A DNA stretch of 64,000 bases from Desulfobacca sp. (GTDB lineage: Bacteria; Desulfobacterota; Desulfobaccia; Desulfobaccales; Desulfobaccaceae): contig DYEV01000032.1 in the NCBI GenBank assembly GCA_020725545.1, positions 1 through 64,000 on the forward strand. The letters are read 5' to 3'. The stretch's first letter is position 1. Every line of letters starts with the position of its first letter. This document shows, in pieces, positions 26,436 through 35,956 of this stretch. A model generated the notes under the pieces. That model ran no database searches, was not told the origin of the DNA, and saw nothing but the letters and a program-made list of their open reading frames with translations. A program made the position numbers and the translations under genes.

Positions 26436-27968
26436 CTACCGCTGCGGCATGGGGCAGGTCTGGGGCAGTTTGGGGTCAAACCGCTCCGGGCCGGAAAGCA
26501 CCGGACGGCCGATTTTTTTAGCCAGGCCGGTGAGCATACCGGCAAAGATGTAATTATGGAAAGGTAATATGGCATACCAATAGAGTATCCCGCCCAAACC
26601 CCGGGGCAGGAAGCGGGAGACCTCCCGGATCTCCACTTGGCCTGCGTCGTGCGGTGTGATGGTAAATTCCAGGACGGCTTCCCCGGGCAGTTTCATTTCG
26701 GCCAACAGCAGCAGGCGGCGTTGTGGCTCCACCTCCAAAACCCGCCAGAAGTCAACGGCGTCACCCACCAGTAGTTGGCTGGGATGGCGCCGGCCGCTCC
26801 GGCAGCCGATGCCGCCGAGCAGCCGGTCCACGGCCCCCCGCAGCCGCCACCAGGCATCGCCGAAAAAGTAGCCGGTGTCGCCGCCGATGCGGACGAGCTG
26901 CTCCCACGCTTCAGTGGGCGTCGCCTGCAGTCGGATCCGGAAACCGCTGGCCAAAACCGTGCCGCCGGCAAAGGGCGTATCCCCACAGTAGACCCATTCG
27001 GGTGGTACCGGACCGCCGGCATCGGCCCAGCAGGTCTCCACCTGTTGCATCTTGATCTTTTCCAGGGCCAGCCGGATGGTTTCCCGGCAGGTGAGGAGTT
27101 TTTGGGGAATGATCTCCCGGATGCGGTTTTCGGTACAGACCACCGGATTGCGCAGGCCGGCCGCCAGAGGCTGGGCGATGGCCGCGGGGACCGGCGTCAC
27201 CAGGTGGATCCAGAGGCCGCTCAATTTGGGGGTGAGGACCGGCACCGGAATGATCAAACGCTTGGGCAGCCCCGCTTCTTCTGCGTAGATGCGGAAGAGT
27301 TCTTCATACGTGACAATATCCGGACCGCCGATGTCAAAGGTTTGTCCCAAAACCTCGTCGTGTTCCAGACAGCCCTGCAGATAATTCAGGACATTGCTAA
27401 TGGCGATGGGCTGCACCGGATTGCGCACCCATTTGGGTGTGGTCATCACCGGCAGGCGATCCACCAGGTAGCGGAGGATTTCAAAGGAGGCGCTGCCCGA
27501 CCCCAGGATCATGGCGGCCCGCAGAAACGTCGTGGGAACCGGCCCGCTTTGCAGGATGCGGGCCACTTCGGTGCGGGAGCGCAAGTGTTCGCTGAGGTTG
27601 GGGTCGTCGGGCTGGCCCAGGCCACCCAGATAGATAATCCGGTTCAGACCGGCCTGGGTTGCGGCCGCCACCATATTCCGGGCTCCCTGGCGGTCCGTTT
27701 CGGTGTAAGTCCCAGGGGCCGCAAGCATAGAGTGCACCAAATAAAAGGCGGCCCAGCAGCCCTGGGCGGCCCGGAGCAAGGAAGGTTCGTCCAAAACGTC
27801 GCCCTGGACCAACTCCACATGAGGATGGCTGGCCCACGGCCGGCATTGCAGTTTCTTCACTGACCGTCCCAAGGCCCGCACCCGGTAGCCGGCTTGCAAC
27901 AATTGGGGGATCAACCGGCCGCCTACATAGCCGGTGGAACCGGTCACTAAAATCGGCTCAGATCGCAT
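26436..27968 (-). CDS. SDR-type NAD(P)-binding protein with DUF2867
   Basis: 510 residues. The N-terminal extended SDR domain has TGSTGYVGGRLIPQLL and the catalytic-region sequence typical of the atypical NmrA-like group. After about residue 330 a DUF2867 domain follows (GDTGYFFGDAWWRLRG). Proteins with this pair occur in many bacteria and are predicted oxidoreductases. The substrate is unknown. Confidence 0.87.
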   Translation of the reverse strand: MRSEPILVTGSTGYVGGRLIPQLLQAGYRVRALGRSVKKLQCRPWASHPHVELVQGDVLDEPSLLRAAQGCWAAFYLVHSMLAAPGTYTETDRQGARNMVAAATQAGLNRIIYLGGLGQPDDPNLSEHLRSRTEVARILQSGPVPTTFLRAAMILGSGSASFEILRYLVDRLPVMTTPKWVRNPVQPIAISNVLNYLQGCLEHDEVLGQTFDIGGPDIVTYEELFRIYAEEAGLPKRLIIPVPVLTPKLSGLWIHLVTPVPAAIAQPLAAGLRNPVVCTENRIREIIPQKLLTCRETIRLALEKIKMQQVETCWADAGGPVPPEWVYCGDTPFAGGTVLASGFRIRLQATPTEAWEQLVRIGGDTGYFFGDAWWRLRGAVDRLLGGIGCRSGRRHPSQLLVGDAVDFWRVLEVEPQRRLLLLAEMKLPGEAVLEFTITPHDAGQVEIREVSRFLPRGLGGILYWYAILPFHNYIFAGMLTGLAKKIGRPVLSGPERFDPKLPQTCPMPQR

Positions 27969-28123
27969 ACGTATCCTCCCGGCAGACCATGTTTAGGAAA
28001 AGGGCGCAACCTCGGCCACTTATTAAGATGGGTATTAAGCAGGTTGCTGTGCCAGAGAAAAGTTAACGGAATTTATGTAACGGGTGTCGGGTAACTCCTG
28101 ATCTCTCTTCCCTCTTGCCTGCC

Positions 28124-28303
28124 CTAATCCTGGACACAGCCGCAGGTGGAGACCATGACCCAGTGGTCTTTTTCCTGAGGCGGTAATTGCTGATATTCCT
28201 CTTCACTGAGCAGAAACTCGGCGGGGAGGTAATTCATGTCTTCTTCACACAAACAGCCCCGCCCATAGCAGTGTTCACAATTTTTCGGCACGTAGACGCG
28301 CAT
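28124..28303 (-). CDS. Small cysteine-rich protein
   Basis: 59 residues starting MRVYVPKNCEHCYGRGCLC, which resembles half of a DnaJ-type zinc finger, and ending TCGCVQD. The ATG at 28303 follows AAGGAG. It is probably a small zinc protein; family unknown. Confidence 0.6.
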   Translation of the reverse strand: MRVYVPKNCEHCYGRGCLCEEDMNYLPAEFLLSEEEYQQLPPQEKDHWVMVSTCGCVQD

Positions 28304-28372
28304 TAAGTTCTCCTTGCACGGCAAAAATGGTGGTATATTCGTAAGCTCTTATTTAATGTTAGCATATCTTGG

Positions 28373-28449
28373 GGCTGTTGCGAAAGGCTTTTCAAGGGAT
28401 GGGGGGGGCCCGCTACCTCCCTCCTCCAATTCCCTGAGGACTCCCCCTA
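28373..28449 (-). repeat. Probable diverged short copy of the TIR repeat (copy G)
   Basis: Read on the minus strand it begins at the TAG stop of nadE (TAGGGGGAGTCC) and ends GCCTTTCGCAACAGCC, which resembles the AACAGCCTGCT end of the other copies. It has a GC-rich centre but lacks the conserved interior block. Confidence 0.4.
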
Positions 28450-30090
28450 ACTTTCGAAGCGGGCGGCGATGGGCATGCGCCGGCCGCTGCCAAAGGCCTT
28501 GGAGGTTACCTTTAATCCTGGCGCGGCTTGCCGGCGTTTGTATTCATTGCGGTCCACGGTCCGCAGGATCCAGCGGACCACTTCGGGATCAAAGCCCCGG
28601 GCCACGATGTCGGCATAGACCAGGCCCTCATTGATATAATACTCCAGCACCTGATCCAGAATCTCGTACGGCGGCAGGGTATCCTGGTCGGTTTGGTTGG
28701 GACGCAGCTCCGCAGACGGGACTTTGGCAATGATTTCCGGGGGGATAATTTCTCCCTGCCGGTTGATGTGATGGGCTAGTTGGTAAACCATGGTCTTGGG
28801 GACATCGGAGATGACCGCCAAACCGCCGCTCATATCGCCGTAAAGGGTGCAATAGCCCACCGCCAGTTCACTCTTATTGCCTGTGGATAATACCAGGTAA
28901 CCGTATTTATTAGAAAAGGCCATTAAGAGATTGCCGCGGATGCGGGCCTGGATATTTTCCAACGAGACGTCCAGATCACTGACCGGAAAATGTTCGGCCA
29001 AGGCCTGCAGATAGGCCTGATAAATGGCAGTGATGGGAATGGTGACGGTTTTGACGCCCAGGTTGTGGGCCAATTTCTCGGAATCGACCACGCTGCCTGG
29101 AGAGGAGTACAGGGAGGGCATGATCACCCCCAGGACGTTTGCCGGGCCGATGGCCTGGGAGGCCAGATAGCAGGTAACCGCCGAATCAATACCGCCGGAG
29201 AGACCGACCACGGCTTTCGTAAAACCGCATTTGCGCAGGTAATCCCGCACCCCCAGGATAAGGGCATCGTGCACCGAAGCGATTTTCTCCAAGGGTTGAA
29301 AGGGGAGGGGGGGGCCCGGCGAAGCCAGGTCCAGGGTCTCCACCGCTTCCACAAAGGGCGGCAATTTTTTGAGCAACTCACCTTGGGCATTCAGGACCTG
29401 GCTGTCGCCGTCGAAGATCAGTTCGTCATTGCCGCCCACCTGATTCACATAGATGAAAGGCCGCTGGTGGGTCAGGCAATGCTGGCGCAAGAGCTGAAAG
29501 CGGATCTGGTCCTTGCCGCAAGCAAAGGGCGAGGCGGAAATATTCACCAACAGAGTGGCGCCTTGCTGGACTAGTTCTTGAATAGGATTAAAAGGATAGA
29601 GGCTGCAGGCATCTCGTTCTCGATACTGGGCCCAGGCGTCCTCACAGATGGAGAGGCCGATAAGTTGATCCTGGAAAGGGATGACGCGCACCTGCGGTGG
29701 GGTGGCGAAATAACGGGTTTCATCAAAAACGTCATAGCTGGGCAACAGCGACTTGGCCTGAGAATACCGCTGGCCCTGATAAATCAGCAAGGCAGCATTA
29801 TACAAGGCCTTGCCACAGGACTGATCGGAAGGTATGGGTGCCCCGATGATCAGTCCCGTGGTTGGCCGGCGTTGTGATAGATCAGTCAGATGGTCCAGGG
29901 CCTCCTGCACCGCGGCAATGAGAGAGGCCTTGTCCAGGAGATCACGGGGGGGATAGGCCACCAGGAACAGTTCGGGGAAGATAATGAGATCGGTCGCGCC
30001 GGCCAGTCGGTCGAAAACTTCACAGGCCCGCTCCAGATTGCCGCTGACATCACCGACGATGGGATTGAGTTGGGCCAGGGTCACTTTCAT
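28447..30090 (-). CDS. nadE: Glutamine-dependent NAD+ synthetase
   Basis: 547 residues. The N-terminal nitrilase-type glutaminase has Glu (IIFPELFLVAYPP), Lys and Cys (GLSICEDAWAQ) of the catalytic triad, and the C-terminal NadE domain has VGLSGGIDSAVT as the ATP pyrophosphatase loop. It makes NAD+ from deamido-NAD+. The ATG at 30090 gives the expected MKVTLAQLNP start; a longer frame to 30138 has no support. Confidence 0.94.
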   Translation of the reverse strand: MKVTLAQLNPIVGDVSGNLERACEVFDRLAGATDLIIFPELFLVAYPPRDLLDKASLIAAVQEALDHLTDLSQRRPTTGLIIGAPIPSDQSCGKALYNAALLIYQGQRYSQAKSLLPSYDVFDETRYFATPPQVRVIPFQDQLIGLSICEDAWAQYRERDACSLYPFNPIQELVQQGATLLVNISASPFACGKDQIRFQLLRQHCLTHQRPFIYVNQVGGNDELIFDGDSQVLNAQGELLKKLPPFVEAVETLDLASPGPPLPFQPLEKIASVHDALILGVRDYLRKCGFTKAVVGLSGGIDSAVTCYLASQAIGPANVLGVIMPSLYSSPGSVVDSEKLAHNLGVKTVTIPITAIYQAYLQALAEHFPVSDLDVSLENIQARIRGNLLMAFSNKYGYLVLSTGNKSELAVGYCTLYGDMSGGLAVISDVPKTMVYQLAHHINRQGEIIPPEIIAKVPSAELRPNQTDQDTLPPYEILDQVLEYYINEGLVYADIVARGFDPEVVRWILRTVDRNEYKRRQAAPGLKVTSKAFGSGRRMPIAARFES

Positions 30091-30653
30091 AGTCACAAAG
30101 ACAATGTTCGTTTTTTTTCCACAGGGTATCACACCCACATGGCTCTGTCATCCTTTTTGCTCAAACCGGCGCCAGCTTGCCGCACCACTTGGATAATTAA
30201 ACTAAGGGAGGAACTTTGCCGATGTTTGGCATGGGATTGGCTTGCGATCTTTGCCGAAGCATATTATGATTTATTCCAGTAGGGTCCGGTAAGGATTTGC
30301 TCCAGTACGGGGCGCGGCGAATTTATCTTACGGTGGCCCATGCGGTCATGCTGCGGGAGCGAAGCAATCGAGCATCTCAGATCCGTCGCTGCACTCAGGA
30401 AGACAATACCCTTTGTCCGGAGAAGATTTCGCCCCCTGGGAGGGTTATTACCCCCCCTGCAAGAAGTCTGCCGGACACGTCTGGAGTGATTCATTACCAA
30501 GATTCAGACCGGAGGAATGATTGCTAGTCGGGTTCAGGCTGACAGGCGTGAGCCGTCGCCCTCATCTTAGCTGTTTGTTGCTTTCGGCTTTTACCCTCGG
30601 TAATACGTATTGCGCTAGCACGATCTGGCGTTCAACCAAAGGATGTAGATTGT
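30091..30653. other. 563 bp intergenic region with a palindromic repeat
   Basis: No gene recognised. At 30345-30405 lies GTCATGCTG ... GTCGCTGCACTCAGGAAGACA, a diverged member of the same palindromic family as 186-257. The rest shows no coding bias. Confidence 0.5.
30345..30405. repeat. Diverged GTCATGCTG-type inverted repeat
   Basis: GTCATGCTGCGGGAGCGAAG at the left and CGCTGCACTCAGGAAGACA at the right are imperfect reverse complements. Together with 186-257 it shows a small dispersed palindromic family. Confidence 0.5.
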
Positions 30654-31346
30654 ATGCAGCCGTCTGAAGATATTCTCAAATATCTGCCCCTCGCCTTGAT
30701 CCTGTTCGATGCTCAGGGGCGCTTCTTAACCGCCAATCCTGCTGCCTGTCAGTTGTTTCGGTTGGATTGCCAGACTGCCCACGGCAAGATGCATCAGCTC
30801 GTCCTTCCTGATTTAAACATCGCCAATTGTTCACCGGCTCCTGAGGGCAAAAACCATGAAGGGGCAGGAAAACCTTTGGGGCATTTTTGTGAGGGCAGAA
30901 TCGTTTTAACCCGCAAAGGGCAAAAACTTTTCTGCAGGAGCATCTATCTGCCCGACGAGGCGGCGCCCCCGACTCGCATCGTCCTGCTGGTGGAGGATAT
31001 GGGCGATCATCGCAATCTGGCCGGGCGGGTCCTCGAGGAAGAGCGACTTATGGGGGTCACCGAAATCAGCAATACTATGGCCCACAAACTGAACCAATAT
31101 CTCCAGGTGATTATGGGCTATGTCAGTCTCATAACCTTGGAAATTGATCCCGACCATGCTTATACTGAATATCTCAATAAGATTCTGGAACAGTTAGAAA
31201 ATATCCGCCTTACTACCCACCTCCTTTCCAACATCAATCATTATGCCATCATTGAGCGGCCGGATGGGCGCCGCATGTTTGACTTGGATCAGGCCTGCTG
31301 CCCGCCGACGGACCCGGCATGCCAGGCGTCTTTTGAGCGCTCGTAA
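30654..31346 (+). CDS. PAS-domain protein with histidine-kinase DHp-like region, no ATPase domain
   Basis: 230 residues. The N-terminal PAS domain (LPLALILFDAQGRFLTANP) is followed by a helix pair with NTMAHKLNQYLQVIMGY, which resembles the H-box of sensor kinases. The protein ends about 90 residues later without the N, G1, F and G2 boxes of a HATPase domain. It may be a phosphotransfer or sensor fragment, or a truncated kinase. No response regulator is adjacent. Confidence 0.7.
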   Translation: MQPSEDILKYLPLALILFDAQGRFLTANPAACQLFRLDCQTAHGKMHQLVLPDLNIANCSPAPEGKNHEGAGKPLGHFCEGRIVLTRKGQKLFCRSIYLPDEAAPPTRIVLLVEDMGDHRNLAGRVLEEERLMGVTEISNTMAHKLNQYLQVIMGYVSLITLEIDPDHAYTEYLNKILEQLENIRLTTHLLSNINHYAIIERPDGRRMFDLDQACCPPTDPACQASFERS

Positions 31347-31350
31347 TTGC

Positions 31351-32286
31351 TTAACCGATGCTCACCTTGGTGCCCACGCAGCTCACCATGAAGGTTTTCG
31401 GGAAGGCGGCCATAAGTTGGGTCAAGGCCCGGAAGCCGGTACAATGCCCAGCCAGGATCAGGCCGATGTTCAGCTCCTGCAATCCTGTGATGGTATTCTG
31501 GATAAGCTCCGGGCCGCCGGCTGTCAGGTGAAAGCCGCCGATCACCGCCGCCACCTTGGTTTCGCCAGTTAGTTTTTGGGCATAGTTCACCATGTTGGTG
31601 ATGCCTGGATGGGAGCAGGCCGCCACAATGACCAACCCTTGGTCTTTGACCCGGACTACCAGAGCCTGTTCATCTTCAAAGCTGTCCTTCTCCTCCTGCC
31701 CCGCCACAATCCGCTTGGGTCCGGGCAGGGGGGTCTCATAACTCACGCTGGCCTCAATGGAGCCGGTGAGCATGGCCATCCCGTCAATCACCACGGGCGC
31801 CGTATTTTCCTGCAAGCGGCCGCCCAGGCGCAACAGCGCCTCCCGGTCCAACGTCCACGGCCCCATCCGGCCTTTAGGCGTAATGAGTAACTTGGGAAGA
31901 TAACTGGCCGGATGTAGGTAGATGTCCAAGGGTTGCTGGCGCCGCTGGAGCAATTCCTGCAGGCCGCCGTAATGATCCGGATGGCCATGGCTGAGGAAGA
32001 GGCCATCGATGGATTCCACCGGGATTTCCAGGGCTTCCAAATTGTTAAAAAAGACCAGGGGGGAGTTGGAGGTATCCATGAGTATCCGGCGGCTCTTACC
32101 ATTGTGCTGGACTGTCACCAACACGGCCAGGCCATGGGCCGCCAACAAAGGTTTTTTCAGGCGCCCCGGAGCAGCCCGCTCCACCACCCCTGGCAGCGAT
32201 GGCTCAAAAACATCAATAAAATTATCCACTACGATATCGACGGTTACTGACGAGAGTTCGGGAAGTTCCATAGGCTGCGCCTCCAT
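31351..32286 (-). CDS. MBL-fold metallo-hydrolase (MJ0301-like)
   Basis: 311 residues with SHGHPDHYGG, the HxHxDH metal motif, and further histidines in ACSHPGI, GGFHL and AGHCTG. The family (COG1237) includes the archaeal enzyme annotated as a dihydropterin-ribofuranosylaminobenzene phosphate synthase. The function here is not certain. It is convergent with the PAS gene, only 4 bp away. Confidence 0.85.
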   Translation of the reverse strand: MEAQPMELPELSSVTVDIVVDNFIDVFEPSLPGVVERAAPGRLKKPLLAAHGLAVLVTVQHNGKSRRILMDTSNSPLVFFNNLEALEIPVESIDGLFLSHGHPDHYGGLQELLQRRQQPLDIYLHPASYLPKLLITPKGRMGPWTLDREALLRLGGRLQENTAPVVIDGMAMLTGSIEASVSYETPLPGPKRIVAGQEEKDSFEDEQALVVRVKDQGLVIVAACSHPGITNMVNYAQKLTGETKVAAVIGGFHLTAGGPELIQNTITGLQELNIGLILAGHCTGFRALTQLMAAFPKTFMVSCVGTKVSIG

Positions 32287-32608
32287 AACAGTTTGGGCCT
32301 CGTTTCTCTCCCGCTAACCGAGCCGGGCTGGACGTCCGAAAAATTTTCACATACACTTTCATTTTAGCCATGGTTCTAAACTAGTTGTCAAGGAAAAAGG
32401 CAAAACTGTGACGGCAATATAATTGGGTCACCCCCTAACTGCAACAGGAAAATGTCCCCCCCGCATAAAAAGTGACATTTTCAAGTTGCGATAACCGGGA
32501 ATCTCCAAGCAAAGGGGGCCAGCCACAAATATGTCTCATCATAATGCCTGTAATTTACAATACTTATAGCAAACAACTAACCAGGCCTGAATATTTGCAA
32601 AAAAATGC

Positions 32609-32637
32609 TTGACAAAGATTGTGATGTATAGTACAAG
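32609..32637 (+). promoter_or_regulatory. Promoter of the c-di-AMP riboswitch leader
   Basis: TTGACA at 32609-32614 is followed after 17 bp by TACAAG; TATAGT overlaps it. The predicted start near 32644 lies just before the aptamer. Confidence 0.5.
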
Positions 32638-32689
32638 TATCGGCACCAGAAAACCACAGCCAAGTAACGCTGGTTGGAGGACCAAAAAT

Positions 32690-32812
32690 AGTTAGCCAAA
32701 TCTCCCTCCCGGAGGGAGAGCGGGGGAACCAAAACCACGGGTGAATCCTTGGCCTTAGGGCCAGGGAGGGGCATGCTTTAGCTCTAACCCACCAGCTAAC
32801 CACGCAGGCATT
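32690..32812 (+). ncRNA. c-di-AMP riboswitch (ydaO/yuaA class)
   Basis: After a CTCCCTCCC/GGAGGGAG hairpin the sequence has GGGGGAACC at 32722, GGGTGAATCC at 32739 and CCAGCTAACC at 32792 followed by ACGCAGGC, the conserved core elements of ydaO aptamers in the right order. Known members turn genes off when c-di-AMP is high and often precede cell-wall hydrolase genes. Here the gene 170 bp downstream is a 3D-domain cell-wall protein. Downstream hairpins GAGGCAG/CTGCCTC at 32903-32918 may form the expression platform. Confidence 0.85.
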
Positions 32813-32978
32813 AAAGCAAGCTATTGAGGCGATCCACCGCGGGATCCTCATTATTCTCGTCCCGGCAACTTCCTTCTAAACCAGCACCCCTCTTGATCCA
32901 CTCGAGGCAGAACTGCCTCCGTAGTTGGAGTGGACGATTATTCCCCAAATAGGCTGATGGTTTATTTGGAGGTAACCC

Positions 32979-33335
32979 ATGAAAAAGACAATTGTTTTTT
33001 GCTTTCTGGCCGTTTCCCTCCTGCTCTTGGCAACCCCCCAGCCCACCATTTCCCTGACTAGCGCCGTGGTCAAGGTCACCGCGTATTGCCATTCCGGCCG
33101 CACTGCCTCCGGTATTCCGGTGCAGGATGGCATCCTGGCCCTGAGCCGGGATCTGGAGTATCAGTTGGGCATGCGTTTCGGTGACCTGGTAAAATTGGAG
33201 GGTTTAGGAACGTATGCCTTTGAAGATCGGATGGCCAGCTATAAGCGGCGGCAGGCGGACATCTGGCTGCCCCGCTATGCCGAAGCCATGCGCTTTGGCG
33301 TCAAATACAACATCATGCTGGTCAAGGTCATCTAA
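32979..33335 (+). CDS. Exported 3D-domain (RlpA/MltA-like) protein
   Basis: 118 residues with a signal peptide and a 3D domain: TAYCHSGRTASGIPV near residue 33, GILALSRDLE and the Asp-containing EDRMAS. The 3D fold occurs in lytic transglycosylases such as MltA and in resuscitation factors. The ATG follows TTGGAGG. It is preceded by a c-di-AMP riboswitch, which fits control of peptidoglycan turnover. Confidence 0.85.
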   Translation: MKKTIVFCFLAVSLLLLATPQPTISLTSAVVKVTAYCHSGRTASGIPVQDGILALSRDLEYQLGMRFGDLVKLEGLGTYAFEDRMASYKRRQADIWLPRYAEAMRFGVKYNIMLVKVI

Positions 33336-33410
33336 AAGGCAGGCATCGCCGCTGGTGCCCTGGCCAACCTGCGGCCGGGGGGCCGGACCCCCAGGTTTGT
33401 GACGGCACGG

Positions 33411-33971
33411 CTATTTCAGGCGTTCCACATAGGTCCCGGTGCGGGTGTCCACTTTTAACCGGTCCCCGATGTCAATGAAAAGGGGCACTTGGATTATTGC
33501 ACCCGTTTCGAGGGTCGCCGGTTTGCTGCCGCCGCTGGCTGTATCACCTTTAAAGCCCGGTTCGGTGTGGGTAACCGTCAGTTCCACAAACGTGGGCAGT
33601 TCCACGGCTATGGGCTGGCCTTTGTAATAGAGGACTTTCAGATTGAGATTGTCCTGGAGGAAATCCTTGCTGTCGCCCAGCTGAGCGGCGGTGAGGTAGA
33701 TCTGTTCGTAGGTTTCGTTGTCCATAAAACAATACCGGTCGCCTTCGGCATACAGGTATTGCATGTCTTTTTCCTGCAAATCAGGCCGCTCCACCTTTTC
33801 GCCCGAACGGAAAGTCTGATCAATGACCCGGCCGGTAATCAAGTTTTTTATCTTGGTGCGGACAAAAGCCCCGCCCTTGCCGGGCTTGACATGTTGAAAT
33901 TCCACGATAATATAGGGCGCTCCTTCCCATTCAATCTTTAATCCCTTGCGAAAATCGGCTGTCGAGTACAT
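33411..33971 (-). CDS. efp: Elongation factor P
   Basis: 186 residues, the standard length. The N-terminal KOW-like domain carries the modifiable lysine in [10 protein letters not shown], and two OB domains follow, ending [21 protein letters not shown] rescues ribosomes stalled at polyproline. It is upstream of the ftsB-like gene on the same strand but in the order ftsB-like first, efp second. Confidence 0.95.
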   Translation of the reverse strand: MYSTADFRKGLKIEWEGAPYIIVEFQHVKPGKGGAFVRTKIKNLITGRVIDQTFRSGEKVERPDLQEKDMQYLYAEGDRYCFMDNETYEQIYLTAAQLGDSKDFLQDNLNLKVLYYKGQPIAVELPTFVELTVTHTEPGFKGDTASGGSKPATLETGAIIQVPLFIDIGDRLKVDTRTGTYVERLK

Positions 33972-34015
33972 GGCGTTTCACCTGCCTGTGGTTATCGTCG
34001 TGAGTTGGCGCGGTC

Positions 34016-34468
34016 TTATGGGCGGTTGGGCCGTTTGGCCTTGGCAGCGGGACTGGGCGGTGGACCCAAAGCAGGAGCCTGAGTTACCCGGGGGCCCGAG
34101 CCGACCTCTGGCTCCAATTGATAGATAATCTCGTTTTTCTTAATAAAGCGCAGATCTCTGCGGATGGTATCCTCGATATAATCCTGATCATTCCGGAGTC
34201 GGTCGATCATCTTCACCATGCGGTCGATTTCATCCTTCAGGACCAGGTTTTCCTGTTCGAGTCGGTCCCTTTCCCGGCGCAGAGTATATAAATGGTAGAG
34301 TCCTTTATCGCCGAAAATTAACCAGCTCCCCAGGCCCATGGCCACCAGCAGCAGCAGCCCCCAGAAAAACTTGCCCCCGGGAATCTTGCCGAGGAGGCGT
34401 CCCAGTGACTCTTTGGCCTTGGGCGGCGGTGCAGATTGTTGCCTCTGACGCGAGGGTGGTAGGGCCAT
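34016..34468 (-). CDS. Septum-formation initiator (FtsB/DivIC-like)
   Basis: 150 residues: a basic, proline-rich N-terminus, one transmembrane helix (FWGLLLLVAMGLGSWLIFG) and a coiled coil (LRRERDRLEQENLVLKDEI) ending in RRDLRFIKKNEIIYQL, the classic DivIC/FtsB layout. A proline-rich tail follows. It would act in the divisome with FtsL and FtsQ. Confidence 0.85.
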   Translation of the reverse strand: MALPPSRQRQQSAPPPKAKESLGRLLGKIPGGKFFWGLLLLVAMGLGSWLIFGDKGLYHLYTLRRERDRLEQENLVLKDEIDRMVKMIDRLRNDQDYIEDTIRRDLRFIKKNEIIYQLEPEVGSGPRVTQAPALGPPPSPAAKAKRPNRP

Positions 34469-34652
34469 GGCTCCGATCCTGACGTAGATTAGATGTATAA
34501 TCGCAAAAGAACAGGGTTCCGGTCAACCAAAATCTGCTTTGCAGCCACAGATTTTTGTTTTAAATTGGAGAGGTTGGACAAACTGCGGCGGCAGGTCCGG
34601 CCGCAGTCGGCGGCGCCGCGCCGCCGGGCCAGACGGTTGCGAGGCTATCTAA

Positions 34653-35867
34653 TTGATTATATTGAGTCATATTAAAAAGGCGGGGGCTTTGCCGCCCGAC
34701 TCCGGGGCCGGCGCCTGGGCCAGGGCCTCGGCCGACTATACCATGCAACTGTTGGTCTTTGCCCTGGTGGCAGCGGCCTTTACGAACGTTTATATCACGC
34801 AGCCGGTCTTGCCGGTGTTGCAGCAGGAGTTCGGGATCAGCGCCTCACGGGCCTCGATCACCATGTCGGCGGTTATCTTTGGGATGGCTTTGGCCAACTT
34901 GCCGTTTGGGACCCTGGCTGATATCGTGGCGGTGCGTTGGCTTATCCTCAGCGGCGGCCTGATGGTGGCCGCCAGCGGCCTGATTTGCGCCCTGAGCCAG
35001 AATTTTTGGCTGTTGGTGGCCGCCCGTTGGCTCCAGGGCCTGTTCATCCCGGCTCTGACCACATGTCTGGCCGCTTATTTGGCCGTCAATGTCCCCCCTG
35101 ACCGGCTCAATGTGGTCATGGGCTCGTATGTCTCGGCCACAGTGGCCGGCGGCCTGGGCGGTCGCCTTTTGGGGGGGTTCATCCATCCGCCGCTCCATTG
35201 GCGCTATGCCTTTGTGACTGCCGCGCTGGGGTTGCTGGCCGCGACTCTAGCCGCAGTGCTGTGGCTGCCCAGCGGCCGGCGGCCCCAGCGGACCATGGCT
35301 GCCCGTGGTTTCCGGCAAATTCTGGCCGATGCCCGGACGCTCAGGCTGCTGCTGGTCCCCTTTGGCGCCTTTTTTGTCTTTTCTTCTTCTTTTAACTACT
35401 TGCCGTTTTACCTGGCCGGACCACCCTTCTATGCCTCCACCCAGGTCATCACTTTGTTTTATCTCACCTATCTGATGGGAATCGTCATCGGCCCTCTGGC
35501 CGGCACCTTGAGCAATCGCATGGGCAATGGCTGGGCCATGATGAGTGGTGCCGCAATCTTTGCCCTGGCCCTTTTCACCACCCTCGTGCCGACCATGCTT
35601 GTCATTGTCCTGGCCCTGCTGGGCATCTGCCTGGGCTTCTTCACCATCCATGCGGCTGCTGCCGGCGCCTTAAATCGGCGCATCAGCAGCGGCCAGGGCA
35701 AGGCCAACTCCCTGTACGTCTTGTTCTATTATCTGGGTGGGGCTTTGGGCATCACCCTGAACGGCTATGCCTATGGCCTGATGGGTTGGCCGGGCGTGGT
35801 GGGATTGGGGATCGTGACGCTCCTCATCCCCGGTGGCATCGGCTTCTGGGAACGGCAGGAACCTTAG
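34653..35867 (+). CDS. MFS transporter (YnfM-like)
   Basis: 404 residues with twelve hydrophobic helices and the MFS loop motif FGTLADIVAVRW between helices 2 and 3. It resembles the YnfM/arabinose-efflux group. The start is uncertain: TTG at 34653 is the longest, TTG at 34689 follows AAGGCGGGGG, and ATG at 34743 would start directly at helix 1. The stop codon TAG is formed by the first bases of a TIR repeat relic. Confidence 0.85.
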   Translation: MIILSHIKKAGALPPDSGAGAWARASADYTMQLLVFALVAAAFTNVYITQPVLPVLQQEFGISASRASITMSAVIFGMALANLPFGTLADIVAVRWLILSGGLMVAASGLICALSQNFWLLVAARWLQGLFIPALTTCLAAYLAVNVPPDRLNVVMGSYVSATVAGGLGGRLLGGFIHPPLHWRYAFVTAALGLLAATLAAVLWLPSGRRPQRTMAARGFRQILADARTLRLLLVPFGAFFVFSSSFNYLPFYLAGPPFYASTQVITLFYLTYLMGIVIGPLAGTLSNRMGNGWAMMSGAAIFALALFTTLVPTMLVIVLALLGICLGFFTIHAAAAGALNRRISSGQGKANSLYVLFYYLGGALGITLNGYAYGLMGWPGVVGLGIVTLLIPGGIGFWERQEP

Positions 35868-35905
35868 CAGGTTTTTGAGAAAGTGTGCTTAGCGGGGGAG
35901 GGCTG
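35865..35905 (+). repeat. TIR repeat relic (copy E)
   Basis: It begins TAGCAGGTTTTTGAGAAAG, matching the end TAGCAGGTTGTTGAAAAAG of the family, then TGTGCTTAGCGGGGGAGGG. Only about 40 bp remain. It abuts the stop codon of the MFS gene. Confidence 0.6.
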
Positions 35906-35956
35906 AGATGAGGGGACTGCATCTTCACCCGTTTGCTGAGAACCGGCTCCTGCCAG

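Noticed and set aside
26775-27863. Long plus-strand open frame opposite the SDR/DUF2867 gene
   Set aside because: The minus-strand gene has strong family motifs across the whole span; the plus frame has skewed composition and no motif.
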